From: an uncultured Eubacteriales bacterium
GTDB taxonomy: Bacteria; Bacillota; Clostridia; Peptostreptococcales; Anaerovoracaceae
Length of the DNA: 8,212 nucleotides
NCBI GenBank assembly: GCA_902766915.1
Contig: CACXFN010000230.1
Coordinates: 1 to 8,212 of the forward strand
Reading direction: 5' to 3'
Shown here: in pieces, positions 1 to 8,212 of the stretch
How positions within the stretch are numbered: the stretch's first letter is position 1
Layout: the number at the start of each line of letters is the position of its first letter
Made by a program: the position numbers and the translations under genes
The notes under the pieces: generated by a model
Seen by the model: the letters and a program-made list of their open reading frames with translations, nothing else
Database searches by the model: none
Told to the model about the DNA's origin: nothing

Positions 1-58
1 GACTGAATATTTTACTGAAAAATCGTTTTATGTAAGACATCTATACGCTTTCATTAAG

Positions 59-81
59 GGAGGGTTCCATGTGAACCCTCC
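59..81 (-). terminator. Hairpin after serS, probable terminator
   Basis: A perfect 9-bp GC-rich stem (GGAGGGTTC at 59-67 pairs with GAACCCTCC at 73-81) closes a 5-nt loop. It begins 14 bases after the serS stop codon, where the terminator of this leftward gene set would be expected. On the minus strand the stem is followed by CTTAATGAAAG, not a clean U-run, so it is a weak intrinsic terminator in that direction. On the plus strand the following bases are more T-rich (TATTATTTATTT), so it could also stop rightward transcription entering from the left. The rest of 1-95 is AT-rich and shows no gene. Confidence 0.6.
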
Positions 82-95
82 TAATCCTCTATTAT

Positions 96-1413
<1,318 letters not shown>

Positions 1414-1415
<2 letters not shown>

Positions 1416-3330
1416 AAAAAATATTCTTCGTATAAGCAGCGTATTTATCCAGTAGTTCGCTTATCTTATCCTGGATGATTAATTGCAATTCCGAAGCCCT
1501 TCCATAATCCCCGTCATCCAAGGCTTGCTTGGCCTGAGTAAGAAGGCACTTCTTCTTTACGCTATCCTTACCGAGATCCGTCCTAAGCTTCTCAATCTCC
1601 TTCCAATTCGCTTCATCTAAATCATTGTGCTCAGTTCCATGAATCTTAACACATCCTCTGATTGTATCCATTCTGGAAGGAATAATCCTATCGTGAACCT
1701 CGGTTCTCCATTGGTTAATAACCTGCTCCTTATATGATTCCAGAACTAAATCCGTAACCACATCTCCTTCTTTAAAAATACTTACTTTCTCAGGATACTT
1801 ATCGAAGGCCGATATGTTCTCCCAAACCGTTGATGGAGCACGTCCAAAAAGCCTGTCTCTCTCCTCCTGGCTGAAATCGTCGAATACATTTTTCTCAGTC
1901 CTGTACTCGCGATTCTTCTCCAAATAGAAATCCTTTTCACCATATTTCTTTGAAATGGATTTTTCCAATTCCTTTGGAGTTTTCTCTGCTTCCAACGCAG
2001 CCTTGATGCCGTCCAAAATTGCCATATATGAAGCCATAAGAACCAAGTAAGTATTGCTCTTCGGGTTAGGAGCTCTTAACTCAAATCTTGTTGCCAAGGG
2101 ATCGCTGATGTCCCTTATTAGCCCCGCCAACACTGTCCTGTTTCTGGAGGGTTCAGTAGCTGACTTACCCAGGGACGTCACGATACAAACCGGCGCTTCA
2201 AATCCTGGCTTAAGTCTGTTGAAAGCATCGTTTCCGGAACTGACGAAGGGATTCACAACCTCATAGTTTTTAAGGAGTCCCATTAAAGCACCAAATCCCA
2301 CCGGGCTCATAAAATGCTTCTTCATATCCTCTGCAGAGAAGAGATTGCAGACCTTGCCGTTTTTTAATCTAGCCGCAACCCCCAAATGAGTATGCTCGCC
2401 GCTTCCTGCAACCCCCGGGAAAGGTTTGGCCATAAAGGTTACATCCAATCCATGCATGGTGAAAATATCCCGAACCACATACTTTGCCTGATTCTCGTTA
2501 TCCGCAGACTGCATGGCGTCGGAGTATTTCCAGTCAATCTCCAGTTGCTCCATTACATGGTCATAGTGACCGGTATTTCCCATACGCGCCTTGACGCCGC
2601 CTACCTCCTTATGGCCCATCTCCACCGATAGTCCATATTTATCAAGGAGTTTAAGCGTATCTTCCAGAGCAGTTCTAACCTCACCATAGGTTCTCTTCCA
2701 ATACTGTTCCTTCAGAACCTGAGAAGTGAAGAGCTGTTCCCTGTCCCCCTTATCGTCAGGGGTCTTTACCCAAAACTCCAATTCAGTGGCACAGGTTAGA
2801 AGAATCTCTTCTATATCACTGGCCTTGCCAACTCCACCTATGTACTTAAAAACATAAGGGTGAGCCTTCAGCACTTCCATCAAGGTTTCCTTGAAATGCT
2901 TTACAGCATCTCTCAGCATTACTCTGGAGCCACAAGCGAAGCTATCGTTGTGAACCAGAAATGATGGAATCCTAAGGGTCCCAACAGGTAGTTCCGTCAG
3001 CGGATCTATATTATGGTAGTTATAATCCACATACCAATTAACGTCCAAATCCGGTATCATATCTACCTTGGCATTATTTAGACTTGCAATTACGGGAAGG
3101 GCTACAGAGGAACCGTCGGTTTGAACCCCCTTGGTAAGCATCTCCTTCATATCCTTAACGAAGAGTTCCACCGGAATCTTTTCATCTGTGTCATGTCCAC
3201 CAATATCTATCCCGACCAATGACACATACTGCACTTCCGGATGAGCCTTCAGTATTTTCTTTATGGCAGAAACACTGTGGTTCTCCTTCGGAATCCTAAA
3301 CAGCATTTTTTCAATATCAAAGTTTAACAC
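1414..3330 (-). CDS. glnA: Glutamine synthetase, long type I-like form
   Basis: Cytoplasmic enzyme condensing glutamate and ammonia to glutamine with ATP, the main entry of ammonia nitrogen. Beta-grasp domain motif TDGSS is at 71-75. In the catalytic domain, ELEF at 183-186 and EMGHKE at 237-242 carry the expected metal-binding acids. KPFPGVAGSGEHTH (302-315) is the ATP/glutamate segment, with Ala where NGSG-type enzymes have Asn. NRLKPGFEAP is at 371-380, the Arg-rich segment RNR at 396-398, and ELRAPNPKSNTYL at 417-429. At 638 residues it exceeds classic type I enzymes (about 440-470) and is shorter than most type III enzymes (about 700). The extra length comes from small insertions (for example about 243-262) and a helical C-terminal extension of roughly 85 residues beyond about 553. 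The segment aligning with the adenylylated NLYDL of enterobacterial GlnA reads NVFDD (481-485), so the target Tyr is Phe and adenylylation is unlikely. The GTG start is fixed by AGGAG six bases upstream. Activity is inferred from the motifs. Confidence 0.93.
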
Positions 3331-3336
3331 GCTTTT

Positions 3337-3341
3337 CTCCT
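3337..3341 (-). promoter_or_regulatory. Ribosome binding site fixing the glnA GTG start
   Basis: The coding strand reads AGGAG, then a 6-nt spacer AAAAGC, then GTG at 3328-3330. This strong site supports GTG over the next in-frame ATG, eight codons later, which would lie too far from it. Confidence 0.85.
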
Positions 3342-3355
3342 GATTATTAACTTAT

Positions 3356-3412
3356 CGCTATTATTTAATAACCGCTATTATTTAATAACCGCTATTTTTT
3401 AATCACGCTATT
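3356..3412 (-). repeat. 17-bp tandem repeat, UPF0182-glnA gap
   Basis: The 17-mer CGCTATTATTTAATAAC (plus strand) occurs twice exactly, at 3356-3372 and 3373-3389. A degenerate third copy (CGCTATTTTTTAATCA) is at 3390-3405, and the leading CGCTATT recurs at 3406-3412, where it spans the UPF0182 stop codon. The heptamer CGCTATT is therefore found four times at spacings of 17, 17 and 16 bp. On the coding strand the unit is GTTATTAAATAATAGCG, which contains a short near-palindrome TTATT-A-AATAA and stop codons. The array ends 14 bp before the glnA ribosome binding site. No -35/-10 promoter pair could be assigned. It may be a repeated operator, spacer or mRNA processing element; function is unknown. 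Confidence 0.85.
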
Positions 3413-6400
3413 CATCACCCAGATCCTCTGGTGGTTGCATCTCCTCAGCGGTTCCTGTCATTTTATCTCCACCAACAGAGATTCCTGCATTCTCACTAAG
3501 AGAGTCCAGAGCTTCCTGCAACTGAGCCATATACTGCCCATAGCTTACCCAGTCACCTTCAGCCAATGCGCTCTGTGCCTTTTCATAGGCATCTGCAGCC
3601 ACACCGATTAATGCATTCTGTTCTTCCAATGTTCCGGAGCCGGTAAATACACTGCCTCCTGAACCAGCGGCACCATCGGTGCTTCCTCCTGATCCGGATC
3701 CACTTCCTGAAGAACCGGAGCTACCGTTAGAAGCAGGAGAACCTGCATCCACGCCACTTCCAAAGAGGCTTACCAATGCTTCCTTTAACGTCGGTTCATA
3801 TGCAATTCTATCACCATAGGCAACAATGATTCTCTTAACCTCCGGAATAGCCGTATTGGATGCATTTAGATAAATCGGCTCCACATAGAGAAGTGAATCT
3901 TCTACCGGAATAACAAATAGGTTACCACGGCTATAGGCTGTTCCAGCATTACTCCATAATGAGAAGTCCTGAGAAATCTTTGTATTCTGGTTAATCTGAG
4001 CTTCTATCTGCATAGGCCCGTAAATAGTCTTGCTCTTCGGGAATCGATAGAGAACCAGCTCACCGTAATGCTCCCCGTCATTTCTATTTAAGAGAAGCGC
4101 GGTCATATTCTGCTTACCCTTAGGTGAATATGGAAGGGTACTTACAAACTCTGCACTAGTTTCACCGGGAAGCTTTAGAACGAAGAAATTGGATCTTATC
4201 TTAGCTTCATCCATTCCATAGATTTCATGAGCCACGTCCCAGTTATCCTCATCTTGATAGAAGACCTTAACATCATCCATGTGATAGCGTCCATAAACAT
4301 CCGCCTGTATCTGGAACAATGTATGCGGATATCTTATATGAGCTCTCAGATTCTCCGGCATTTCTTCAAAGCTCTTAAAGAGCTTGGGGAAAATCTTTTG
4401 ATAGGTCTGAGCAATGGCATCTTCCGGATCCACAATGTAGAAATCCACGGAGCCATTATATGCATCCACCACTACCTTTACCGAATTACGAATATAGTTG
4501 GTGCTTCCCACCACGCCTGTATATGGTTCGGAATATGGATAATATGAGCTCTGGGTATAGGCATCGATTATCCAATAAATGTTTCCATCTTCAACAACAG
4601 CATAAGGATCATATTCATAAGCAAGGAAAGGCATTATCTTAGCAACTCTGTGTGTAATCTCACGGTTGATAATAATCTTGGAATTGCTATTTACGTTGGT
4701 GCTGACAAGCAGTTTCATGCTGCCTTCCTTGATGGCAAACATTAGACGATTAATCGGATTCAGGCTGATGCCAGCGGTACCCTCATATTTGGTATATCGG
4801 TTTTCCTGTCCATCAGGATAATCGAATTCCTCTTCATTGGTTCCAACGATAATATAGTCATCCGTAGATTCACCGAAGTAAATTTCAGGACGGGTTACTA
4901 TAAGTTCCTTAGCCTCCGTGGTAGGCGGAATATCCTTTACCAAAATGTCAGGCTGACCGCTGGATGTGATAGTATCAACCCTGGAAACCGCAATACCATA
5001 TCCGTGGGTATATTTGATGTGGCGATTAATCCAAGTGTCATTAATCTTGCTTTCATCGATTTCACGGACCGAAAGGTAGGTCTGGGTATAATCCCCATCC
5101 AGGACATATCTATCCACGTCAGTATCGTTAAAGGTATAGTACTGTCTAATACTCTGAGTTTGATTGTAGAAAGTCTGCACCGGCTCAAAGTCATTTATTC
5201 TCACATTGCTTATGGTCTCATCATTTAGGTTGATTGCATCTGCGTTAAGTGAATTGTTAGCGGAAAAATCCCTCACGTCAACATCGTCGATTCCATAGGC
5301 ATACTGGGTGTACTCAATATTGTCAGCCAGATACTTTGATTCCTTGTTGATTTCATCCGGTGAAACAATCATGCTCTGAACCAGGGATGCAGCTCCCTGT
5401 CCAAGCAGGAAGACCACCACCATTAGCACCGGTACAATAGCCAGACGAACGAATTTCTTTTTTGCAATGAAATATGCAGATAGGATTGCCCCGATTACAG
5501 ATAGCACCATCAAGATTCTATAAACCAGGAGGGTGACTCTTACATCCGTATAACCTGCACCATAGACTATGCCAGTATGTCCCTGAAGTAATTCAAATTG
5601 AAGAAGGAGGAAGTTTATTCCCACCATCAGGAAGAAGATAACGGCCAGAAGAATCAGCTGCCAAGATCCAATCTGAAGCAAGGTGGTCATATTCGTTTTG
5701 GACACCTGCTTAGGCGGTGTCTTAAACTTTGGTTTTTTGACATTCCCCTTGTTCAGGTTGTCGAATATATCTTTAAGGGGACCTTGGTTGAAGGGATTCT
5801 GTTTGAAGGGATTCTGATTAACGCCTTTACTCTCCCCTTCTCCATCACTTTTACCACCACTTTCGGCACCTGCAGACGTCTCTGCACCTGTGGTGCCGTC
5901 GGCTGTGCCACTTGATGTGCCCGCCTCCGACTTACCGGTTGTTCCATCATTGTTAAGTCCGGGCTTACCCCTATCAATTGGAATAGCCTCATCCTCTTCG
6001 TACATATCCGGGCTATGCATCACCATCAACATCATGTAATAGAAGATGGTTGCCCCAAAGAATAACGCAATAACACCGAGCAATAATTCATTCAGCTTAT
6101 TTAGGAACTCATACCTAAATAGATAGAATGAAATATCCATCCCAAAGAGGGGGTCGCTCCGTCCTACAGAAGTTGCATTTACAAACTCCAAGAATTCAAA
6201 CCACATATAACGTACGAAGTAAACTGCAATCACTACACCAAATGCTATGGATAGCAAATTGGTATAAAGATTAAGTCTTTTAGTATTCGTTTTTTCTTTG
6301 GAAACAATCTTTTTAAAATATCCACGTTTCAGACCGTGGAGATAGAACCCCATCAAAATCGCCAGTATCAACGCAATAGGCAATCCATACTTAAGCTGAG

Positions 6401-6581
6401 TGACAATCTTGGTTATGAATACACTGACGTAACCAACTTCACTAAACCAAAGCCAGTCCGTCATAAAATTAATGCCCAGGATAAATCCCGCAATAATTAC
6501 CACCAAAACCAAGAGGGCGATTGCTCGCCCTGTTTTGATTCCCGATGAGGGTTCCTTCTTCTGAACTTTTATTTTCGGCAA
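3408..6581 (-). CDS. UPF0182 family (COG1615) multi-pass membrane protein
   Basis: Member of the UPF0182 family of large bacterial membrane proteins, whose biochemical function I do not know. Seven hydrophobic segments are visible at about 19-40, 60-84, 105-125, 165-188, 302-328, 350-373 and 378-403, followed by a roughly 530-residue soluble domain predicted to lie outside the membrane. Family hallmarks seen are DPLFGMDISFYLF (143-155), GAGYTDV (341-347), RHIKYTHGYG (520-529), RPEIYFGE (564-571), EFDYP (585-589), DPYAVVEDG (658-666), IDAYTQSSYYPYS (672-684), RAHIRYP (746-752) and a YHMDD/FYQDED segment (766-779). A Gly/Ser linker (941-982) leads to the helical C-terminal module AYEKAQSALAEGDW (998-1011) typical of the family. 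A low-complexity Gly/Ser/Thr/Glu-rich loop (about 204-255) followed by Asn/Pro/Phe/Lys-rich sequence (to about 292) separates segments 4 and 5 and looks like an insertion. Translation starts at TTG: the reading frame is closed upstream by TAG at 6606-6608 with no ATG or GTG between. It follows the upstream gene by 28 bp, suggesting co-transcription. Confidence 0.93.
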   Translation of the reverse strand: MPKIKVQKKEPSSGIKTGRAIALLVLVVIIAGFILGINFMTDWLWFSEVGYVSVFITKIVTQLKYGLPIALILAILMGFYLHGLKRGYFKKIVSKEKTNTKRLNLYTNLLSIAFGVVIAVYFVRYMWFEFLEFVNATSVGRSDPLFGMDISFYLFRYEFLNKLNELLLGVIALFFGATIFYYMMLMVMHSPDMYEEDEAIPIDRGKPGLNNDGTTGKSEAGTSSGTADGTTGAETSAGAESGGKSDGEGESKGVNQNPFKQNPFNQGPLKDIFDNLNKGNVKKPKFKTPPKQVSKTNMTTLLQIGSWQLILLAVIFFLMVGINFLLLQFELLQGHTGIVYGAGYTDVRVTLLVYRILMVLSVIGAILSAYFIAKKKFVRLAIVPVLMVVVFLLGQGAASLVQSMIVSPDEINKESKYLADNIEYTQYAYGIDDVDVRDFSANNSLNADAINLNDETISNVRINDFEPVQTFYNQTQSIRQYYTFNDTDVDRYVLDGDYTQTYLSVREIDESKINDTWINRHIKYTHGYGIAVSRVDTITSSGQPDILVKDIPPTTEAKELIVTRPEIYFGESTDDYIIVGTNEEEFDYPDGQENRYTKYEGTAGISLNPINRLMFAIKEGSMKLLVSTNVNSNSKIIINREITHRVAKIMPFLAYEYDPYAVVEDGNIYWIIDAYTQSSYYPYSEPYTGVVGSTNYIRNSVKVVVDAYNGSVDFYIVDPEDAIAQTYQKIFPKLFKSFEEMPENLRAHIRYPHTLFQIQADVYGRYHMDDVKVFYQDEDNWDVAHEIYGMDEAKIRSNFFVLKLPGETSAEFVSTLPYSPKGKQNMTALLLNRNDGEHYGELVLYRFPKSKTIYGPMQIEAQINQNTKISQDFSLWSNAGTAYSRGNLFVIPVEDSLLYVEPIYLNASNTAIPEVKRIIVAYGDRIAYEPTLKEALVSLFGSGVDAGSPASNGSSGSSGSGSGSGGSTDGAAGSGGSVFTGSGTLEEQNALIGVAADAYEKAQSALAEGDWVSYGQYMAQLQEALDSLSENAGISVGGDKMTGTAEEMQPPEDLGDE
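5788..5816 (-). repeat. 15-bp in-frame tandem duplication (QNPFK/QNPFN)
   Basis: The plus-strand 14-mer TTGAAGGGATTCTG occurs at 5788-5801 and again at 5803-5816, a period of 15 bp. It encodes the adjacent pentapeptides QNPFK and QNPFN, followed by the related QGPLK, in the cytoplasmic-side loop between predicted membrane segments 4 and 5 of the UPF0182 protein. This is a small coding-sequence expansion within a low-complexity loop. Confidence 0.85.
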
Positions 6582-6585
6582 TTCT

Positions 6586-6592
6586 CCACCTC
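6586..6592 (-). promoter_or_regulatory. Ribosome binding site fixing the UPF0182 TTG start
   Basis: The coding strand reads GAGGTGG, then AGAA, then TTG at 6579-6581. This extended match to the 16S 3' end, plus an in-frame stop a few codons upstream and no ATG or GTG between, makes TTG the start. The next in-frame ATG is codon 40, after the first membrane segment. Confidence 0.85.
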
Positions 6593-6609
6593 TTGAATAG
6601 ACTTCCTAA

Positions 6610-8212
6610 TTAGCCCTCGTCATAGGACTCAGACTCTCCCTCTGTATATGACTCTTCCTCAGAATAGGTTTCTTCCTCGGTGTATGTTTCCTCTGTATAT
6701 GTCTCCTCCGTGGAATTAGATTCCTCTGAATTTGATTCCTCATCGGTGTATACAACTTCTGTAGTCTGAGTTTCTTCCGTTGATTGCACCTCTGACAAAT
6801 CTATAACCGTATCAATATCCTGGACCAACACCCTATTTTCCGAAGTATCCAATTTAACCACCCTGGTTAAAACCTGAGGATCCGCCTCATTGGATATCTC
6901 ATACATCAGTCTAACCAATGCATAGAACTCAGCTCCGTCTCTTCTTATTTCGCCTATCTGAAGCTTGCTCAGTTTACGTGTCACTCCCTCTTCAGGTTGA
7001 ATAGCCTCGATATCGTAGTAGTAATAGGATGATGGATCAAGAAGGCCAAGCACCTCGTCACTTCCATTATTGTATCGATCCACCAGCTTGGAATAATATT
7101 CAATCATGGTTCCAACAAGCTCCGGCATATAGGTTACAGTTTCTCCCGATCCTGTTGTATACCAATCTGCATCTGTGAAAAGTTCTGCATTTAGAACGCC
7201 TTCCATCACATAGTCTTTTCCCTCTGTGAACTTCAATGCAGTATCCTCAGCTATCTCTCCAATATTGGTATTTCTGACAGCCTGCTTAATAATTGCACTT
7301 GCCATTGGAGATAGTTCCTGAATTGCAGATTCTGTAGTGGTGGGTTCCGTAGTCTCTCCGGTGTTTTCTGTTTCCGTGGATTCTTCAGTCTGAGTTTGCT
7401 TGCTGAATAATCCCGCCAGTTTCTGTCCAATAGCAGTATTTCTTCCAAATACCAAAATCGCTGTAATCAATACCGCTATTGCCAGAATGGCAATCAGTAT
7501 ATCCAGGAGTATTATCTTTAGTCTTCCCTTTTTCTTGGCCTTTCCATACTCGATTGCGCCACTGGATGTGAAAATATCTCCATAGCGAAGAGGTCTCTGG
7601 AACTCATTATTGGCATCGGGACCCGTGGCATGAAGAGCTTGCTTAACTTCTTCACTCTTAAAGACTCTGGTTTTATTCAGATCTTCTGCAGGTTCGCTCT
7701 CCTCAACCTCACCATCAAGGTCCTGTCCCTCCTCCTGGTTCTTAGCTATTCCTAAATTCTTGTCATAATCATAGTCTTGATTAGAGGATTCAGTTATCTC
7801 CTCCACCTGGCTTTCCAATTCGTTTATTCTTCTCTCAAATTCGAAAAGCTCGGGATCATAGTCCTTTGGTTCAGTGTCCGGATCCTCTTCAAATCTAATA
7901 CCGCGAGCAACAGGCTCCTGGACAACCTCTTCTTCGACTACAGGCTCCTGGACAACTTCTTCCACTATTGGCTCCTGGAGAGTTGCCTCTTCAGCGATGA
8001 CACTCTCTGTCACTTCCGGCAACACATCCAGGGTCTCCTCAGGTTCAACAATAGTTCTCTGGAACTCAGTAAGATCCTCAGCATTTTCCTTTAGATCATC
8101 TTTTATATTATCTTCGTATTTCTCTTCCACCTCAATATCCCCCACAGCTTCTACCGGCTCTGCCTCAGAGACAGCTTCTACCGGCACACTTTCATCTACA
8201 GCTTCTACCGGC
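6610..8212 (-). CDS. Acidic single-pass membrane protein, unknown function (5' partial)
   Basis: Not recognised. The frame is open to the right edge, so the true start lies outside the window. The in-frame GTG at 8185-8187 is an ordinary Val inside a repeat. Numbering from that GTG (525 residues), the N-terminal ~215 residues are highly acidic and repetitive: PVEAV nonapeptides at the start, three QEP(I/V) units at about 71-93, and a short heptad-like helix at about 112-133. A basic patch KKKGR (218-222) precedes one membrane segment at about 223-247, predicting an inside N-terminus and outside C-terminus. Then come a Thr/Glu/Ser spacer (262-290), a compact domain at about 292-465, and a Tyr/Glu/Thr/Ser tail (about 468-525) ending at TAA. 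The 355-465 part (MIEYYSKLVDRYNNG, then alternating strands) faintly recalls NTF2-like folds, but this is only an impression. Its stop lies 28 bp from the UPF0182 start, so the two membrane proteins are probably co-expressed. Confidence 0.85.
   Translation of the reverse strand, partial: PVEAVDESVPVEAVSEAEPVEAVGDIEVEEKYEDNIKDDLKENAEDLTEFQRTIVEPEETLDVLPEVTESVIAEEATLQEPIVEEVVQEPVVEEEVVQEPVARGIRFEEDPDTEPKDYDPELFEFERRINELESQVEEITESSNQDYDYDKNLGIAKNQEEGQDLDGEVEESEPAEDLNKTRVFKSEEVKQALHATGPDANNEFQRPLRYGDIFTSSGAIEYGKAKKKGRLKIILLDILIAILAIAVLITAILVFGRNTAIGQKLAGLFSKQTQTEESTETENTGETTEPTTTESAIQELSPMASAIIKQAVRNTNIGEIAEDTALKFTEGKDYVMEGVLNAELFTDADWYTTGSGETVTYMPELVGTMIEYYSKLVDRYNNGSDEVLGLLDPSSYYYYDIEAIQPEEGVTRKLSKLQIGEIRRDGAEFYALVRLMYEISNEADPQVLTRVVKLDTSENRVLVQDIDTVIDLSEVQSTEETQTTEVVYTDEESNSEESNSTEETYTEETYTEEETYSEEESYTEGESESYDEG
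6613..6703 (-). repeat. Degenerate E-(T/S)-Y repeat tail
   Basis: The last 31 codons of the partial gene encode repeated ETYTEE, ETYSEE and ESYTEG-like units. Tyr falls at residues 497, 502, 508, 514 and 522 (numbered from the internal GTG), each surrounded by Glu and Thr or Ser. The DNA shows matching imperfect repeats of TCCTCxGTATATG type on the plus strand. It forms the predicted extracytoplasmic C-terminal end of the protein. Confidence 0.7.
7913..7979 (-). repeat. Three in-frame QEP repeats (27-30 bp period)
   Basis: The plus-strand 10-mer GGCTCCTGGA occurs at 7913-7922, 7943-7952 and 7970-7979, spaced 30 and 27 bp. It encodes the QEP of units QEPIVEEVV, QEPVVEEEVV and QEPVAR in the acidic cytoplasmic part of the partial membrane protein. 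The one-codon difference in spacing is an extra Glu in the middle unit. Confidence 0.8.
8144..8212 (-). repeat. 27-bp in-frame tandem repeat, PVEAV units
   Basis: The plus-strand 15-mer ACAGCTTCTACCGGC is present three times without mismatch at 8144-8158, 8171-8185 and 8198-8212, an exact 27-bp period. It encodes nonapeptides PVEAVDESV, PVEAVSEAE and PVEAVGDIE. The third copy in genome order runs to the last base of the window, so the array probably continues beyond it. Confidence 0.92.

Noticed and set aside
3331..3407. GlnR/TnrA operator or a dedicated glnA promoter
   Set aside because: No TGTNAN7TNACA match and no spaced -35/-10 pair were found in the gap; AT-rich hexamers there belong to the tandem repeat.
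5598..5915. 105-codon plus-strand frame near an AAGGAGG-like sequence at 5604-5612
   Set aside because: The purine run is the complement of membrane-segment codons of the UPF0182 gene and lies after the proposed start, not before it; the product is low complexity.
5636..5996. Frameshift or gene fusion in the UPF0182 gene at the low-complexity loop
   Set aside because: The frame is continuous and family motifs occur in the right order on both sides, so an in-frame insertion explains it better.
7777..8094. 105-codon plus-strand frame opposite the acidic protein
   Set aside because: The Leu/Phe/Ser-rich product is the complement of Glu/Val/Asp-rich repeats, with no independent sign of coding.
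7913..8212. Regularly spaced repeats resembling a small CRISPR array
   Set aside because: Repeats are only 10-15 bases, spacings are multiples of three, and the whole stretch is in frame within one protein; it encodes QEP and PVEAV units.

Overview
The window looks like chromosomal DNA of a low-to-mid-GC Firmicute, most likely an anaerobic Clostridia member of the Lachnospiraceae type. This rests on seryl-tRNA synthetase and glutamine synthetase sequences of Firmicute character, a clostridial-style UPF0182 membrane protein, purine-rich Shine-Dalgarno sites and AT-rich gaps. The taxonomic call is inference from sequence character; no search was run.

Layout: all four genes lie on the minus strand, so transcription runs from right to left. 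In transcript order they are (1) a partial gene entering from the right edge (6610-8212), encoding an acidic single-pass membrane protein of unknown function; (2) a 1057-residue UPF0182-family multi-pass membrane protein (3408-6581, TTG start); (3) a long-form type I-like glutamine synthetase of 638 residues (1414-3330, GTG start); and (4) seryl-tRNA synthetase SerS (96-1370, ATG start). A GC-rich hairpin at 59-81, just after the serS stop, is the likely end of the transcript. The gaps are 28, 77 and 43 bp. No convincing internal promoter was seen, so a single operon is plausible but unproven.

The genes do not form an obvious pathway. SerS and glutamine synthetase are housekeeping enzymes. 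The two upstream genes encode membrane proteins with large predicted extracytoplasmic domains, and their tight spacing makes them the best candidates for a functional pair. There are no RNA genes, mobile elements, CRISPR arrays or phage genes, and no gene-free stretch longer than 300 bp.

The most unusual structure is in the two larger gaps. Each is filled by a short AT-rich tandem repeat (period 17 bp after the UPF0182 gene, 11 bp after glnA) that begins at the stop codon of the upstream gene, carries an AATAG core and stops just before the next ribosome binding site. The partial gene carries in-frame 27-30 bp repeats near its N-terminus and a Tyr/Glu/Thr-rich acidic tail. No strong candidate for a wholly new biological system was found; the observations below are modest.
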